64,000 nt of DNA from an uncultured Spirochaetales bacterium (GTDB lineage: Bacteria > Spirochaetota > Spirochaetia > Sphaerochaetales > Sphaerochaetaceae): NCBI GenBank assembly GCA_949285145.1, contig CASDXQ010000001.1:17584-81583 (forward strand), written 5' to 3'. Shown here piece after piece: positions 36,490 through 46,379 of this stretch. Numbering within the stretch: the first letter of the stretch is position 1; every line of letters starts with the position of its first letter. The position numbers and the translations under genes were made by a program. Below the pieces are notes generated by a model, which ran no database searches, was not told the DNA's origin, and saw only the letters and a list, made by a program, of their open reading frames with translations.

Positions 36490-38145
36490 ATGGCTAAAGA
36501 TTCCAGAAAGAACAGAATACCTGTACTGTACCTCTGTATCGTACTGGTTCTTTTCCTAGTCTTCATCGCAAGAATAGCATATATTATGCTTCTTGAAAAT
36601 GATAAAGGAAAGGAATACAGCGATCCTGAAGTATCTTCATCTGTCATACGGGGCGAGATAATTGACAGAAACGGCAATGTGCTTGCAAACCAGACACGCC
36701 AGTGGGCGCTTTATTTTCGTCTTTCCGCCATTGACGATCTGACGAGAGCGGCTGTGCTTGTCAGTCCCTATATCAGCATGAGTACGGATGAAATCATCGC
36801 ACAGGCTCAGAAATACTCAATATATGCGCTTATAAAAACCCGTATGACAATGGAAGAAGCATCAAAACTCGAGGAAGTTGTCAGGAATGCCGGCATGCAG
36901 AATCAGATTGTCATTGAAAGCAGGAGCGCAAGAAGCTATTCATCACTCTTTCATGCCTGCCAGCTGATCGGCTTTGTCAATGCAGAGGGAGTCGGCAGCG
37001 AAGGTATTGAATACGTTTATGATGATATTCTCTCTCCATATCCTGCTCTTGATGAGGATGTGACATACGGTGCCGATGTTCATCTTACTCTTGATCTCGA
37101 CGTGCAGTATCTTGTGGATGTCGAGGTGCAGAATATCGCTTATGAGCATAATCCTGATTACATCATGGCTGTTGTCGCGGATGCATCCAGCGGGGATATC
37201 ATCGCAATGTCTTCCTATCCATGGTACGATCTCAATTATTACGGTTCCTCAAGCGAGGATGAAAGGATGAACAGAACCATTGCATATAATTATGAGCCGG
37301 GTTCCGTATTCAAAGTCTTCACTCTTGCAAAATGCATGGATGAAGGAATAGATACATCCACTCCTTTCATCTGCGACGGAAGCGAGACTTTCACTGTCAA
37401 TGGCTCATCTTTCACGATAAACTGCCATGGTGCTCACGGTGCAGTGGATGCCAGAAACATGATCTCCCTCTCATGCAACGGGGCAATCGCGTCATGGTGT
37501 CTGCAGCTTGGAGATCAGGAATTCTATGATTACCTGAGGCTTCTGGGATTCGGCACAAGACCTGGAATCAATCTTGGAGGAGTGACATCCGGATATCTTT
37601 CAAGACCGGAAAGCTGGAGCAGCAGGAGCAAGGCGACTATTGCATTCGGTCAGGAAATCAGCGTGAATGCCCTTCAGATAGTCCAGGCAGCCACTGCACT
37701 GGCAAATGACGGAGTCATGAACAGTCTCAGAATCGTGGACAGCATAACAGATCATGATGGGAATATCATTTCTTCCGGTGACGGATCTGTCAAGACACGT
37801 GTTATGACAGCCGGCACAGCCAATGAGATTCTTTCCTTCATGGAAAGCGCAGTCAGGGAAGGAACAGCAAAAAAAGCCGCAGTAAGCAATGTCACAGTCA
37901 GGGCAAAGACCGGAACTGCCGAAATAATCAACCCGGAAACAGGAAGCTATGAAGACGGTACGAATCTTGCTTCAACACTTGCCTTTGCTGATGACTATAT
38001 CGTGTATTTCGCTATTTCTGCACCGAAAGGAAACAGCGTCTGGGGAGCTGACATCGCAGCGCCGGCATGCGGCAATGTGATCTCAGGCCTTGTCAGGCAA
38101 GGAAAGATAAAAGCCAGCAGTCAGAGCATTCTTCAGCTCAGCTGA
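36490..38145 (+). CDS. ftsI: Division transpeptidase FtsI (class B penicillin-binding protein)
   Basis: 551 residues. A short cytoplasmic tail and one membrane segment (about 10-33) anchor it; a dimerisation domain follows (SSSVIRGEIIDRNGNVLA). The transpeptidase domain has SVFK (active-site Ser272, Lys275), SCN near 330 and KTGT near 476, so all three penicillin-binding motifs are intact. It cross-links septal peptidoglycan together with FtsW. FtsI rather than the elongation PBP2 is inferred from the sequence style (RGEIIDRNG, no long PBP2 insert) and size. It lies 14 kb from the dcw cluster and, like several genes here, appears leaderless. Its last 13 bp overlap the convergent flhF. Confidence 0.88.
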   Translation: MAKDSRKNRIPVLYLCIVLVLFLVFIARIAYIMLLENDKGKEYSDPEVSSSVIRGEIIDRNGNVLANQTRQWALYFRLSAIDDLTRAAVLVSPYISMSTDEIIAQAQKYSIYALIKTRMTMEEASKLEEVVRNAGMQNQIVIESRSARSYSSLFHACQLIGFVNAEGVGSEGIEYVYDDILSPYPALDEDVTYGADVHLTLDLDVQYLVDVEVQNIAYEHNPDYIMAVVADASSGDIIAMSSYPWYDLNYYGSSSEDERMNRTIAYNYEPGSVFKVFTLAKCMDEGIDTSTPFICDGSETFTVNGSSFTINCHGAHGAVDARNMISLSCNGAIASWCLQLGDQEFYDYLRLLGFGTRPGINLGGVTSGYLSRPESWSSRSKATIAFGQEISVNALQIVQAATALANDGVMNSLRIVDSITDHDGNIISSGDGSVKTRVMTAGTANEILSFMESAVREGTAKKAAVSNVTVRAKTGTAEIINPETGSYEDGTNLASTLAFADDYIVYFAISAPKGNSVWGADIAAPACGNVISGLVRQGKIKASSQSILQLS

Positions 38146-39242
38146 TCATTTACCCTCCTGATATCCATGTCAAGACCTTTCAGGTATTCCATAAGTGAAA
38201 GCGTGCTCGCCTTCATCAGATCATCAGGAACACCCTGCCCGTTGGTGCAGAAGGAAACAGGAAGCTTCACTTCATATGCAAAAGTGAGGAAAGAGCCGAT
38301 ACTTCCCGTCTCATCAAGTTTTGTGACAATCAGCGAGCTTATTTTCCTGAACTGCGCATAATGCCTGTAGATTCTGAGCATGTCATCAGTCTTTGTCGTT
38401 GCAGGGCATGTGAGAAGATAACTTGTCTCTTCTTCCCCGAAAAGGGACAGCATTCCTCTGAGCTTGAGATTCAGGGCTCCGTCGGCAGGGCTTAGTCCCA
38501 TCGTATCGACAAGGACAAGATCAAGAGAACGGAACTGATCCTTTGCGAGAATTATCTCATCTTCCCCTCTTACAAGCATCACTGGAATCGAGAAAGCATC
38601 CGCAAAAGCCTTCACCTGCTCATATGCTCCTATCCTGTAGCTGTCAAGCGTTATGATCCCGACATTCTTTCCAACTGTTTTGTAAAGAGATGCGATCTTT
38701 GCAAGTGTCGTGGTTTTTCCACTGCCCGTAGGACCGAGGAAAACCTGATATTTCTTCGGATGTGCCTGATTCTCATGATCGATCATGAGCGAGGAGATGA
38801 TCTTGTCGCAAAGGGAAAGAGACAGATCATCACCAGCTTCAAAACCTTCAAGAATATGAGATCTCAGTGAAAGAGAGATCTCATTCTCATCCAGAATGGC
38901 AGCAGCCTTATCCATGCCGCTGTCTTCCATCTTGAGATCACGGGCCGGTTTGAGTGTATCAAGGCGTTCCTGGTTTGTCAGAGTCTCCGGATCCGGAGTC
39001 TTTGCCTCTCTTTCAAATTCAGCAAGATCCTGCTTTGTAACGCCGCTCTTCTTTTCCTCCGGCGTACTTTCTTCCTTCACAAGATAGAATGTGATTTCGC
39101 ATTTCTTTCTCTTACGGGTGAAAATTCCTCCGCCGGAAGTATATTCCTTTCTCGAAATGACACGCAGCGAGGAACCGTATTTCCTTTTCGCTTCCTCGAC
39201 TGCTTTCTCATAACTGTCGCTTACAAGCGTGATGTACTGCAT
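38133..39242 (-). CDS. flhF: FlhF-type SRP GTPase
   Basis: 369 residues. The N-terminal B region (MQYITLVSDSYEKAVEEAKRKYGSSLRVISRKEYTSGGGIFTRKRKKCEITFYL) is characteristic of FlhF, not Ffh or FtsY. The NG domain has G1 GPTGSGKTTT at 170-179, DSYRIGAYEQ, VDTMG (G3) and TKLDETGSIGS (G4). FlhF places and numbers flagella at the cell pole in polar-flagellate bacteria and is present in motile spirochaetes. No other flagellar gene is in the window, and the gene follows hslU by 8 bp, so motility cannot be inferred from it alone. It ends convergent with ftsI, overlapping by 13 bp. Confidence 0.88.
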   Translation of the reverse strand: MQYITLVSDSYEKAVEEAKRKYGSSLRVISRKEYTSGGGIFTRKRKKCEITFYLVKEESTPEEKKSGVTKQDLAEFEREAKTPDPETLTNQERLDTLKPARDLKMEDSGMDKAAAILDENEISLSLRSHILEGFEAGDDLSLSLCDKIISSLMIDHENQAHPKKYQVFLGPTGSGKTTTLAKIASLYKTVGKNVGIITLDSYRIGAYEQVKAFADAFSIPVMLVRGEDEIILAKDQFRSLDLVLVDTMGLSPADGALNLKLRGMLSLFGEEETSYLLTCPATTKTDDMLRIYRHYAQFRKISSLIVTKLDETGSIGSFLTFAYEVKLPVSFCTNGQGVPDDLMKASTLSLMEYLKGLDMDIRRVNDQLS

Positions 39243-39250
39243 AGCATCTC

Positions 39251-40609
39251 CTAGAGGATATACCTTGTGACATCTTCTCTTGAGACAATGTCCTTGAGTT
39301 TGTCTTCTACATATGACTGGTCAATGCTTACGCTCTGGCCTTTATATTTTTCCGCCTCATAGCTGACATCCTCAAGCAGTTTCTCCATTACCGTATGAAG
39401 CCTTCTGGCCCCGATATTGTCAGTTGCCGAATTCACCTGATGGGCAAAATCAGCAATGCGCCTGAGGCCGTCATCAGTGAAGTCAAGGCATACATCCTCT
39501 GTCTCCAGAAGTGCCTTGTACTGTTTTGTCAGCGCATTCTCCGGCTCTGTGAGTATTCTGTAAAAATCATCGCTTGAAAGGTCGCTGAGCTCGACGCGGA
39601 TCGGGAAACGGCCCTGAAGCTCGGGAATGAGATCCGACGGCTTTGAAAAAGAAAATGCACCTGCGGCGATGAACAGTATATTTGTCGTGTCAATGACACC
39701 CCAGCGTGTATTGACTCTTGTCCCCTCCACGATAGGCAGGATATCTCTCTGAACTCCCTCACGGGACACATCACCGCGGGAATTGCTTCCGCTTGAGGCA
39801 ATCTTGTCAATTTCATCGATGAAGATGATGCCCATTTCCTCTGTTCTTTCTTTTGCAACCTCGACAACTCTGTCATTGTCGACAGCCTTGCTCATTTCCT
39901 CTTCCTTTATTATCTCGCGTGCTCTCTTCACGGAAACCTTTTTCTTTTTCGGCTTCTGGAACATGGAGCCGAGATTGCTCATGGCTTCCTGTATGTCTTC
40001 CATTGAGTTTCCGCTGCCCATGACACCTATTTCCACACGTGAGGAAGGATGTGTGCTTATAGTGACCATCTTGTCCTCGAAAACACCGTTGTGAAGCATC
40101 TGCCTGAACTGCTCTCTTGCGCTGTCTGATGATGATTCGACAACAGTGGAACTGCTGCCTTCCTTAATGCTTTCATCTCTTACGGAAGGAAGCAGAAGAT
40201 CAAGGAGTCTTTCATCTACAGCCCTGCTGACTTCCTCTTCCTTGGCTGCAGCCATCTCGGCAGTGACCATGTTGACAGCGCTGGCCATGAGATCCTTGAC
40301 CATTGACTCCACATCACGTCCGACATAGCCGACCTCTGTGTATTTTGTTGCTTCAACCTTGATGAAAGGTGCGTTGGCAAGCTTTGCGATACGGCGGGCG
40401 ATCTCGGTCTTGCCGACACCGGTCGGGCCGATCATCATTATATTTTTCGGATTGATCTCATCCCTTATGTTCTGTGCAAGTTTCTTTCTCCTGCTTCTGT
40501 TGCGCAGTGCAATGGCAATCATCTTCTTCGCTTCATTCTGTCCGATGATGTATTTATCAAGAGATGCCACTATCTCGCATGGGAACATCTCGTCAAGTTT
40601 CTTTTCCAT
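39251..40609 (-). CDS. hslU: HslU ATPase subunit of HslVU protease
   Basis: 452 residues. HslU is the AAA+ unfoldase that feeds substrates into HslV. The start MEKKLDEMFPCEIVASLDKYIIGQNEAKKMIAIALRNR, Walker A GPTGVGKTE, the pore motif YTEVGYVGRDVESMVKDL (GYVG), Walker B IIFIDEIDKIA and C-terminal GARRLHTVMEKLLEDVSYEA are all standard. The intermediate I domain (about 110-235) is present with a Ser-rich insert. ATG at 40609 fits the family; GAGG lies 10 nt upstream. It follows hslV by 2 bp. Confidence 0.96.
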   Translation of the reverse strand: MEKKLDEMFPCEIVASLDKYIIGQNEAKKMIAIALRNRSRRKKLAQNIRDEINPKNIMMIGPTGVGKTEIARRIAKLANAPFIKVEATKYTEVGYVGRDVESMVKDLMASAVNMVTAEMAAAKEEEVSRAVDERLLDLLLPSVRDESIKEGSSSTVVESSSDSAREQFRQMLHNGVFEDKMVTISTHPSSRVEIGVMGSGNSMEDIQEAMSNLGSMFQKPKKKKVSVKRAREIIKEEEMSKAVDNDRVVEVAKERTEEMGIIFIDEIDKIASSGSNSRGDVSREGVQRDILPIVEGTRVNTRWGVIDTTNILFIAAGAFSFSKPSDLIPELQGRFPIRVELSDLSSDDFYRILTEPENALTKQYKALLETEDVCLDFTDDGLRRIADFAHQVNSATDNIGARRLHTVMEKLLEDVSYEAEKYKGQSVSIDQSYVEDKLKDIVSREDVTRYIL

Positions 40610-40611
40610 AA

Positions 40612-41154
40612 TCAAATAACCTCGCATGTGATATTATCGTTTGTGAAGACGCAGATCTGGGAGGCGATCCTGATTGAACGTCTTGCGATCTCCTCAGCTG
40701 ACAGGACGGCGCCGCTGTCAAGGTAAGCACGTGCCGCTGCGATAGCATAGTTTCCTCCTGAACCAATTGCCATGCAGTCGTCCTCCGGTTCGATCACATC
40801 GCCCACACCTGAAATGTAGAACATGCGTTTCCCGTCAGTGGCAAGAAGGAGCGCTTCAAGATTCCTCAGCTGCTTGTCAACCCTCCACTGCTTTGCAAGA
40901 TCTACGGCTGCACGTGTGAGATCTCCGTTGTCCTCCGCCAGCTTTTTCTCGAAAAGCTCATAAAGAGTGATCGCATCAGCGGTGGAACCTGCGAAACCTA
41001 TGACAATCCTGTCATTATAGATTCTTCTGACCTTTCTTGCATTTCCCTTGAGGATCGAGCTCTGTCCCTGCGTGACCTGTCCGTCTCCTGCTATTGCCAC
41101 TCTGCCGTCTTTCCGTACTGCGACAATGGTTGTACCTCTCAAATCATTACTCAT
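40612..41154 (-). CDS. hslV: HslV peptidase subunit
   Basis: 180 residues after choosing the ATG at 41154. The protein reads [30 protein letters not shown]; removal of the seven-residue propeptide would free Thr8 as the N-terminal nucleophile of this proteasome-like enzyme. [41 protein letters not shown] is the conserved core. It overlaps xerC by 8 bp and is followed 2 bp later by hslU. The order xerC-hslV-hslU is shared with Bacillus, where these genes precede codY. Confidence 0.95.
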   Translation of the reverse strand: MSNDLRGTTIVAVRKDGRVAIAGDGQVTQGQSSILKGNARKVRRIYNDRIVIGFAGSTADAITLYELFEKKLAEDNGDLTRAAVDLAKQWRVDKQLRNLEALLLATDGKRMFYISGVGDVIEPEDDCMAIGSGGNYAIAAARAYLDSGAVLSAEEIARRSIRIASQICVFTNDNITCEVI

Positions 41155-42064
41155 AATTCTCTTTTTCTCCTCTGGCATGCGGATGGCATTCCTCATATAT
41201 CTTATGAAGCCCTGCCCTGGACACATGCGTATATATCTGGGTTGTGGAGATGCTCTCATGTCCAAGAAGAGACTGCACCACCCTGATGTCACAGCCACTG
41301 TCAAGCAGATGCGTTGCATATGTATGCCTGAGAGTGTGCGGTGTGAACTCTTTCTGCCAGCCCAGAGATTCTTTCACTTTAGTAAAAATAACGTGAACAC
41401 TTGAGAAGGGCAACCTGTTTCCTCTTGAAGAGATGAAAAGTGCCTTTTCATCAGGGCAGCCTTTTTCTCTCACTACAAGTTCCCTTTCCTTAAGATAGTG
41501 CTCCATTTCGCTTATTGTAACGGGAGAAAGGAAAAGAAAGCGTGTCTTGCCGCCCTTTCCCTTTATCCTGACTCTTCTCTCACTTTTCTCGACCATTGGG
41601 ATATCTATGGAAAGAGCCTCACTGATGCGCGCTCCCGTGTTGTAGAGGAAAAGAAAGAGAAAATGATTCCTCACACCGTCAAAGCCATCTCCCTTATAAG
41701 CGAGGAGTTCTTCCACTTCTCTGTTGCTGAGAACTGAGGGAAGATGGAAGCTTCCCTGCGGAAGCGAGAGTGAGGCGAAGATATTGTTTTTTATGAATTC
41801 CCTTTTCTGCAGATAACCGAAGAAAGTCCTTACAGCGGAAATCTTCCTTTTCACAGTCTTTTCCGCCCACTCTTCTTTCAGACTTCTCACATAATCCCTT
41901 GCGTCATGAAGGGAAAAATCATCTATTGCTATACCGTGACAATCAAGATAGGCGATGAAATCCTCAAGATCACGGGAATAGGCTGTCTGTGTATGAAAGG
42001 AGAGCTTTCTCTCCGCATCTATGTATGTAAGAAACGAATCGAGATAATCCTTTTCCCTGCCCAT
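41147..42064 (-). CDS. xerC: Tyrosine recombinase XerC
   Basis: 305 residues, with a SAM-like core-binding N-terminus (about 1-85) and a catalytic domain. Catalytic residues are visible: Arg in [10 protein letters not shown], Lys in [20 protein letters not shown] (His, Arg), [13 protein letters not shown] (His, Tyr). With XerD it resolves chromosome dimers at dif. The C-terminus carries a short charged tail ([12 protein letters not shown]). The choice of XerC over XerD is by position before hslVU, as in Bacillus and Treponema. Its ATG overlaps the stop of the DprA-like gene (TAATG). Confidence 0.9.
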   Translation of the reverse strand: MGREKDYLDSFLTYIDAERKLSFHTQTAYSRDLEDFIAYLDCHGIAIDDFSLHDARDYVRSLKEEWAEKTVKRKISAVRTFFGYLQKREFIKNNIFASLSLPQGSFHLPSVLSNREVEELLAYKGDGFDGVRNHFLFLFLYNTGARISEALSIDIPMVEKSERRVRIKGKGGKTRFLFLSPVTISEMEHYLKERELVVREKGCPDEKALFISSRGNRLPFSSVHVIFTKVKESLGWQKEFTPHTLRHTYATHLLDSGCDIRVVQSLLGHESISTTQIYTHVSRAGLHKIYEECHPHARGEKENYE

Positions 42065-42852
42065 TATGTGAATTCACACCCCCTGATGAGACTGTACCGG
42101 CGGCCGTTGTAGGCATATTGCCCTTTCACATCAGGATAGGACACGGTATCACCTGCAATCTTTCTCGCCCTCATGTAATCATTCGCACAGGAAATCACAT
42201 GTGCGCCGTCGCGTGCATACACTCTAGCATGAAATGAGGACATGAATGAAGAGTGCACATATATTTCCGCGCCGCCCATCAATGCACTTTCGACTATGTT
42301 CTTCCTGTTCCATCCGAGGCCGAGCAGGATTATGTTCCGCTTCCTTGTTGCAAGATATTCTTTCAGCATCATGTCTTCAGGCTTCCAGGAATCTGCCTTC
42401 TTGTCAGGATGAAATGGAGAATAAACACAGCCTTCCCTTGAAAGGATCACAGAACACAGTCTCTTTATCTTCTCATGGGAAAAAACATCCATCAGACCGC
42501 AGTCAAGATAATATTCAAGCTGTCCTTCACCGTCAAGGAAACCTGAACGGAATGCTTTTTCGATAACACTTGAACCGCTTCCGATTGAAACTGGTATCTC
42601 ATTCACCCCCATCTCAAGACCGAAATGATACGCTTCATCCTGAAGATATTCCATCCCCCTGCACGCTGAACATATCACGGCAGTGTCGCAGATGACAGGA
42701 AGGCCGAAAAATGAAAGCACACTGATTTCATTTTCTTCCAGAGCACAGGGAAAGAGAGGATCATTCTTCTCCACGAACCCTATGTAGCGATCCCAGGCAT
42801 TTTTATACATCACAGGATAATTTGAAACTTCCAGAAGTTTGTTCTCACTCAT
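42064..42852 (-). CDS. Divergent DprA/Smf-like Rossmann protein
   Basis: 262 residues. The start MSENKLLEVSNYPVMYKNAWDRYIG is followed by a Rossmann-like part: VLSFFGLPVICDTAVICSACRGMEYLQDEAYHFGLEMGVNEIPVSIGSG, and later VYSPFHPDKKADSWKPEDMMLKEYLATRKRNIILLGLGWNRKNIVESALMGGAEIYV, which follows the DprA pattern of SE.P......F..RNRII......V.V.EA. The usual SGxARGID and SGS..TA motifs are missing. In Treponema and Bacillus dprA sits just upstream of topA-xerC-hslVU, so synteny supports the assignment; topA is absent here. DprA loads RecA on incoming DNA; this copy may have another role. The name is my inference. Confidence 0.5.
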   Translation of the reverse strand: MSENKLLEVSNYPVMYKNAWDRYIGFVEKNDPLFPCALEENEISVLSFFGLPVICDTAVICSACRGMEYLQDEAYHFGLEMGVNEIPVSIGSGSSVIEKAFRSGFLDGEGQLEYYLDCGLMDVFSHEKIKRLCSVILSREGCVYSPFHPDKKADSWKPEDMMLKEYLATRKRNIILLGLGWNRKNIVESALMGGAEIYVHSSFMSSFHARVYARDGAHVISCANDYMRARKIAGDTVSYPDVKGQYAYNGRRYSLIRGCEFT

Positions 42853-42883
42853 GTATATTATATACAGAAATGAATGATTCCGG

Positions 42884-43861
42884 CTAATTCTGTTTCTGCC
42901 CGCTGAGCGGGAAGTATTTGTCAAAAGCAGCAAGCAGATCATCTGTATTGAGATGAGTGTATATCTGTGTTGTCTTGATATCGGAGTGCCCAAGCAGCAC
43001 CTGTACCTGCCTTATGTTCGCACCGCCCCTGAGCAGATGTGTTGCAAAGCTGTGACGCAGGGCATGCACTGTCGCATCTATTCCGAGAGACCTGACTATG
43101 GCATGATAACGTTTATGCATTGCCTGACGTGTAAGCTTCTCGCCTCTCCTTCCCAGAAAAAGTGCATCGGTGCTTTCCCTGTCCTTTACTGTTTTGCGTG
43201 CTTTTTTCCTGTTTGCAGATGCAAGAGACGGACGGACAGATGCTATGTATTCATCAAGTGCCGCGGCTGCTATCTCACCGACAAAGACAATGCGTTCCTT
43301 GCTTCTTTTTCCGAACACGATCAGTGTTTTCCCTTCCTTGTTGTATGATGAGACTTTCAGATTAACGGTCTCGCTGATTCTGAGACCGCATGAATATATC
43401 AGTTCGAAAAAAACATAATCACGGAAGAAAAGAATGTCATCTGAGGCAAGATCTTTCATTCTGGCAAGTATCGAATTCACTTCATCAAGAGACAGCGCAT
43501 GCGGAAGATACTGATCTGTTTTCGGTTTATCCAGCAGAAGCGCTATATTGTCTTTCCTCAGATTCTCCTTTACCAGAAAAGAGAAAAAAGACCTCAGTGA
43601 TGAATCTATGCGGGAAATCGTCTTTGCATCCAGGCCGCAGTCCCGCTTGCGGAAATATTCATCAAGTTCACTTAAAGTAATTGATGCCGCATCTTTTCCT
43701 TTTTCATCAAGGCTTGAGACAAGGAAGCCAGCTTCCCTCAGATATACCTCACGGGTAGCAGGGGAAAGCTGGACTTCATTTTCTAGATAATCCTGATAAT
43801 CGGCAATCAGCTGCCGTGAAGAATGATTATCTTCTGCTATTGTTCTGCTCATCTTCCTCAT
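42884..43861 (-). CDS. xerD: Tyrosine recombinase XerD
   Basis: 325 residues. The catalytic set is complete: Arg in [13 protein letters not shown], Lys in [21 protein letters not shown], and [13 protein letters not shown] with the nucleophile Tyr. A lysine-rich insert ([19 protein letters not shown]) lies before the C-terminal catalytic motif. XerD acts with XerC at dif, activated by FtsK. The start overlaps the ftsZ 3' end by 35 bp; an ATG three codons in (43852) is equally possible. Having both Xer genes within 3 kb and downstream of ftsZ ties chromosome resolution to division. Confidence 0.9.
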   Translation of the reverse strand: MRKMSRTIAEDNHSSRQLIADYQDYLENEVQLSPATREVYLREAGFLVSSLDEKGKDAASITLSELDEYFRKRDCGLDAKTISRIDSSLRSFFSFLVKENLRKDNIALLLDKPKTDQYLPHALSLDEVNSILARMKDLASDDILFFRDYVFFELIYSCGLRISETVNLKVSSYNKEGKTLIVFGKRSKERIVFVGEIAAAALDEYIASVRPSLASANRKKARKTVKDRESTDALFLGRRGEKLTRQAMHKRYHAIVRSLGIDATVHALRHSFATHLLRGGANIRQVQVLLGHSDIKTTQIYTHLNTDDLLAAFDKYFPLSGQKQN

Positions 43862-45131
43862 TCTGGCGGTAACGCATCACAGCAGGAATAGAATAATCAT
43901 TTGACTGACTTCTCTTTCCCAGCTGCTGCTGAAGATCCTGCCAGCGGTTGACCGTGATGGATTCAGCATCATTTGGCACAGGCCTGGACTGTGTCTGCAC
44001 CTGGGATGAAGCAGGAGAGGACGGCTGATAGCTGCCTGTTCCAGCAATATGCTGGCTTTCAGCTTCCTTCTCACGGGCATTCTCGTTGCTGTTTGATACA
44101 AAGCGTCTGAGGACAGTCTCACTGTCACTCTCACCGCCTGTAACATCATGATGAGATTCAAAACCGGTTGCGACGACAGTAACCTTGATTCTGTCGCCGA
44201 GTTCTGGGTTGAAAGCCTGACCTGCGATTATCAGAGCATCCTCGGCGCAGTTTGCGGTTATGAGTTCGACCACATCCTGATACTCCTGCAGCGTAAGGTT
44301 GTCACTTCCCGCAAGATTCACGAGCACGCTCTTTGCACCGTCAATGGAAGCATTTTCAAGCAGAGGATTGCTTATCGCCTCCTTTGCTGCATCAACAGCC
44401 CTGTTCGCACCTTCACCGAAACCGATTCCCATAAGAGCATCGCCCTTTCCTTTCATCACTGTCTTGACGTCAGCGAAATCAATGTTTATTTCACCCGGTT
44501 CGGTAATGAGTTCAGATATACCCTGAACACCCTGATAAAGGACATCATCGGCAATGAGGAAGGCCTGCTTGATGGGAGTATTGTTCTCAACTACCCTGAG
44601 AAGATACTGGTTCGGAATGAGAATAAGCGTATCAACCTGCTTTCTCAGCCTCTCTATACCCTGCTGGGCAAGAGCAAATTTCTTCTTTCCCTCAAATGCG
44701 AATGGTGTTGTTACTACAGCTACGGTAAGGGCATTGCAACTCTTTGCGATCTCCGCGACAACAGCAGCGGCTCCGGTGCCGGTTCCGCCGCCCATTCCTG
44801 CTGTGATGAACACCATATCGGTGTTCTCAAGCTCGGCTTTTATCTCTTCCTTGCTTTCAAGTGCCGCTTTCTCGCCGATTTCAGGCTGACCGCCTGCACC
44901 GAGACCTCCTGTCAGTTCCTTTCCGATGGCGATTCTCGTCTGTGCGTTTGAGCGCTGGAGAGCCTGGACATCTGTGTTCAGTGCGACGAATGAGACTTTC
45001 TTGAGACCTGATGCAATCATCCTGTTGACCGCATTGCCGCCAGCTCCGCCCACACCGACTACTTTGATGATGGTCGGGGTTGACTGTTCCCCGGTTGTCG
45101 TGTCTTCAATATCAAAAATTCCGAATCCCAT
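43827..45131 (-). CDS. ftsZ: Cell-division GTPase FtsZ
   Basis: 434 residues. The tubulin signature GGGTGTG is at 114-120; [19 protein letters not shown] and NTDVQALQ precede it, and [16 protein letters not shown] follows. The C-terminal domain is followed by a Ser/Gln-rich linker (about 330-410) and an end segment [10 protein letters not shown] that resembles the conserved DIPAFLR peptide binding FtsA. FtsZ polymerises into the division ring. It follows ftsA by 9 bp. Confidence 0.97.
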   Translation of the reverse strand: MGFGIFDIEDTTTGEQSTPTIIKVVGVGGAGGNAVNRMIASGLKKVSFVALNTDVQALQRSNAQTRIAIGKELTGGLGAGGQPEIGEKAALESKEEIKAELENTDMVFITAGMGGGTGTGAAAVVAEIAKSCNALTVAVVTTPFAFEGKKKFALAQQGIERLRKQVDTLILIPNQYLLRVVENNTPIKQAFLIADDVLYQGVQGISELITEPGEINIDFADVKTVMKGKGDALMGIGFGEGANRAVDAAKEAISNPLLENASIDGAKSVLVNLAGSDNLTLQEYQDVVELITANCAEDALIIAGQAFNPELGDRIKVTVVATGFESHHDVTGGESDSETVLRRFVSNSNENAREKEAESQHIAGTGSYQPSSPASSQVQTQSRPVPNDAESITVNRWQDLQQQLGKRSQSNDYSIPAVMRYRQNEEDEQNNSRR

Positions 45132-45140
45132 AACTATCTC

Positions 45141-46376
45141 CTAGAATAACTTACCAAAAAATCCTTTTATCTTTCCCCCGAAGGAGTGCTTTTCCCTGTC
45201 GCCTTTTGCTGAAGAGGAAGAAGATGATGCAACCTTCTTCGCCTCGCTCTTCAGAAGTCCCAGTACAGTTGTGTACTTCGGATTGATGTAGCTTCTGTCA
45301 AGTCCGGGCAGAGCTTCCGGGAATCCTATTCTGGCAGGGAGCTTGAATATTTCACCTGCAAGCTCCGTAACACCGGAAAGCAGAGATCCGCCGCCGACAA
45401 GAACAACACCGCCGCCGAAAGATCCCTGATGCTCGACCTTCTCAAGCTCCATTGCAAGAAGAGTGAAAATCTCTGCCATGCGAGGCTCTATGATCTCGGA
45501 AAGAGATTTGCGTGGCATTCTTATGCTAGGCATTCCCCCGACCTGAGGAATGAGAATCATATCAGAAGACGGAACGGATGGCACATAACAGCTGCCCGAC
45601 TCGCATTTGATCTGTTCTGCAATCTGTTTCGGTTTATTGAGAATATATGCAAGATCGCTTGTGATGCTGTCGCCTCCGAAAGCTACACCTCCGGTATAGA
45701 TCGGACTTCCCTGTGAGTAGGCGATCATGTTTGTCGTACCGTATCCGATATTGATGAGTATCGTGCCCATTTCCTTTTCCTCAAGAGAAAGGACAACTTC
45801 GCAGTCTGCAACAGTCTGCAGCATCATGCGCTGCACCTGCAATCCCGCTTTCTGCACGCATTTTCTCTGGTTCTGACAGATCGAGGAAGAACCGGTTACA
45901 AGCAGCACACGGCTCTCAAGCCTGTGGCCAAGCATATCGATCGGATCCTTTATGCCGGTTCTGGAATCAACCTGGAAATCCTGGACAAGAGTATGCAGGA
46001 ACTCTCTGTCCTGAGGCAGCTCGCGGGCACGAGCGACATCAAGCGAGCGGTAAATGTCTTCCCTTTTTATCTCCTGTTCCTTGGAATTTATGCCGACGAC
46101 TCCGGTCGACTGAAGCCCCTGTATATGATCACCTCCGACGCCGAGAATTGCAGAATGAATCTCGCAGCCCGCCTGAAGTTCTGCATCTGATATAACGGAA
46201 TTGATGGTTCTGAGAGTCTGCTCAATGTTGACGATTGAACCGCTGCGTACACCCTCTGTCTGTTTTTCACACAGCGCATCGACCATCAGTGTTCCCTCTT
46301 TGTTAACGGATCCGATCACAGCCCTTGTCCAGCTTGAGCCGATATCAAGTCCCATCATTATTCTGTCACTAGCCAT
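45141..46376 (-). CDS. ftsA: Cell-division protein FtsA
   Basis: 411 residues of the actin/Hsp70 fold: MMGLDIGSSWTRAVIGSV (phosphate 1), NIGYGTTNMIAYSQG (phosphate 2), GGGVVLVGGGSLLSGVTELAGEIF (adenosine). The C-terminal segment GKIKGFFGKLF is an amphipathic membrane-targeting helix. FtsA tethers FtsZ to the membrane. It follows ftsQ by 3 bp and precedes ftsZ. Confidence 0.96.
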   Translation of the reverse strand: MASDRIMMGLDIGSSWTRAVIGSVNKEGTLMVDALCEKQTEGVRSGSIVNIEQTLRTINSVISDAELQAGCEIHSAILGVGGDHIQGLQSTGVVGINSKEQEIKREDIYRSLDVARARELPQDREFLHTLVQDFQVDSRTGIKDPIDMLGHRLESRVLLVTGSSSICQNQRKCVQKAGLQVQRMMLQTVADCEVVLSLEEKEMGTILINIGYGTTNMIAYSQGSPIYTGGVAFGGDSITSDLAYILNKPKQIAEQIKCESGSCYVPSVPSSDMILIPQVGGMPSIRMPRKSLSEIIEPRMAEIFTLLAMELEKVEHQGSFGGGVVLVGGGSLLSGVTELAGEIFKLPARIGFPEALPGLDRSYINPKYTTVLGLLKSEAKKVASSSSSSAKGDREKHSFGGKIKGFFGKLF

Positions 46377-46379
46377 ACT

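Noticed and set aside
44148..44951. 267-codon open frame on the plus strand
   Set aside because: Antisense to ftsZ; no family features and no ribosome site.
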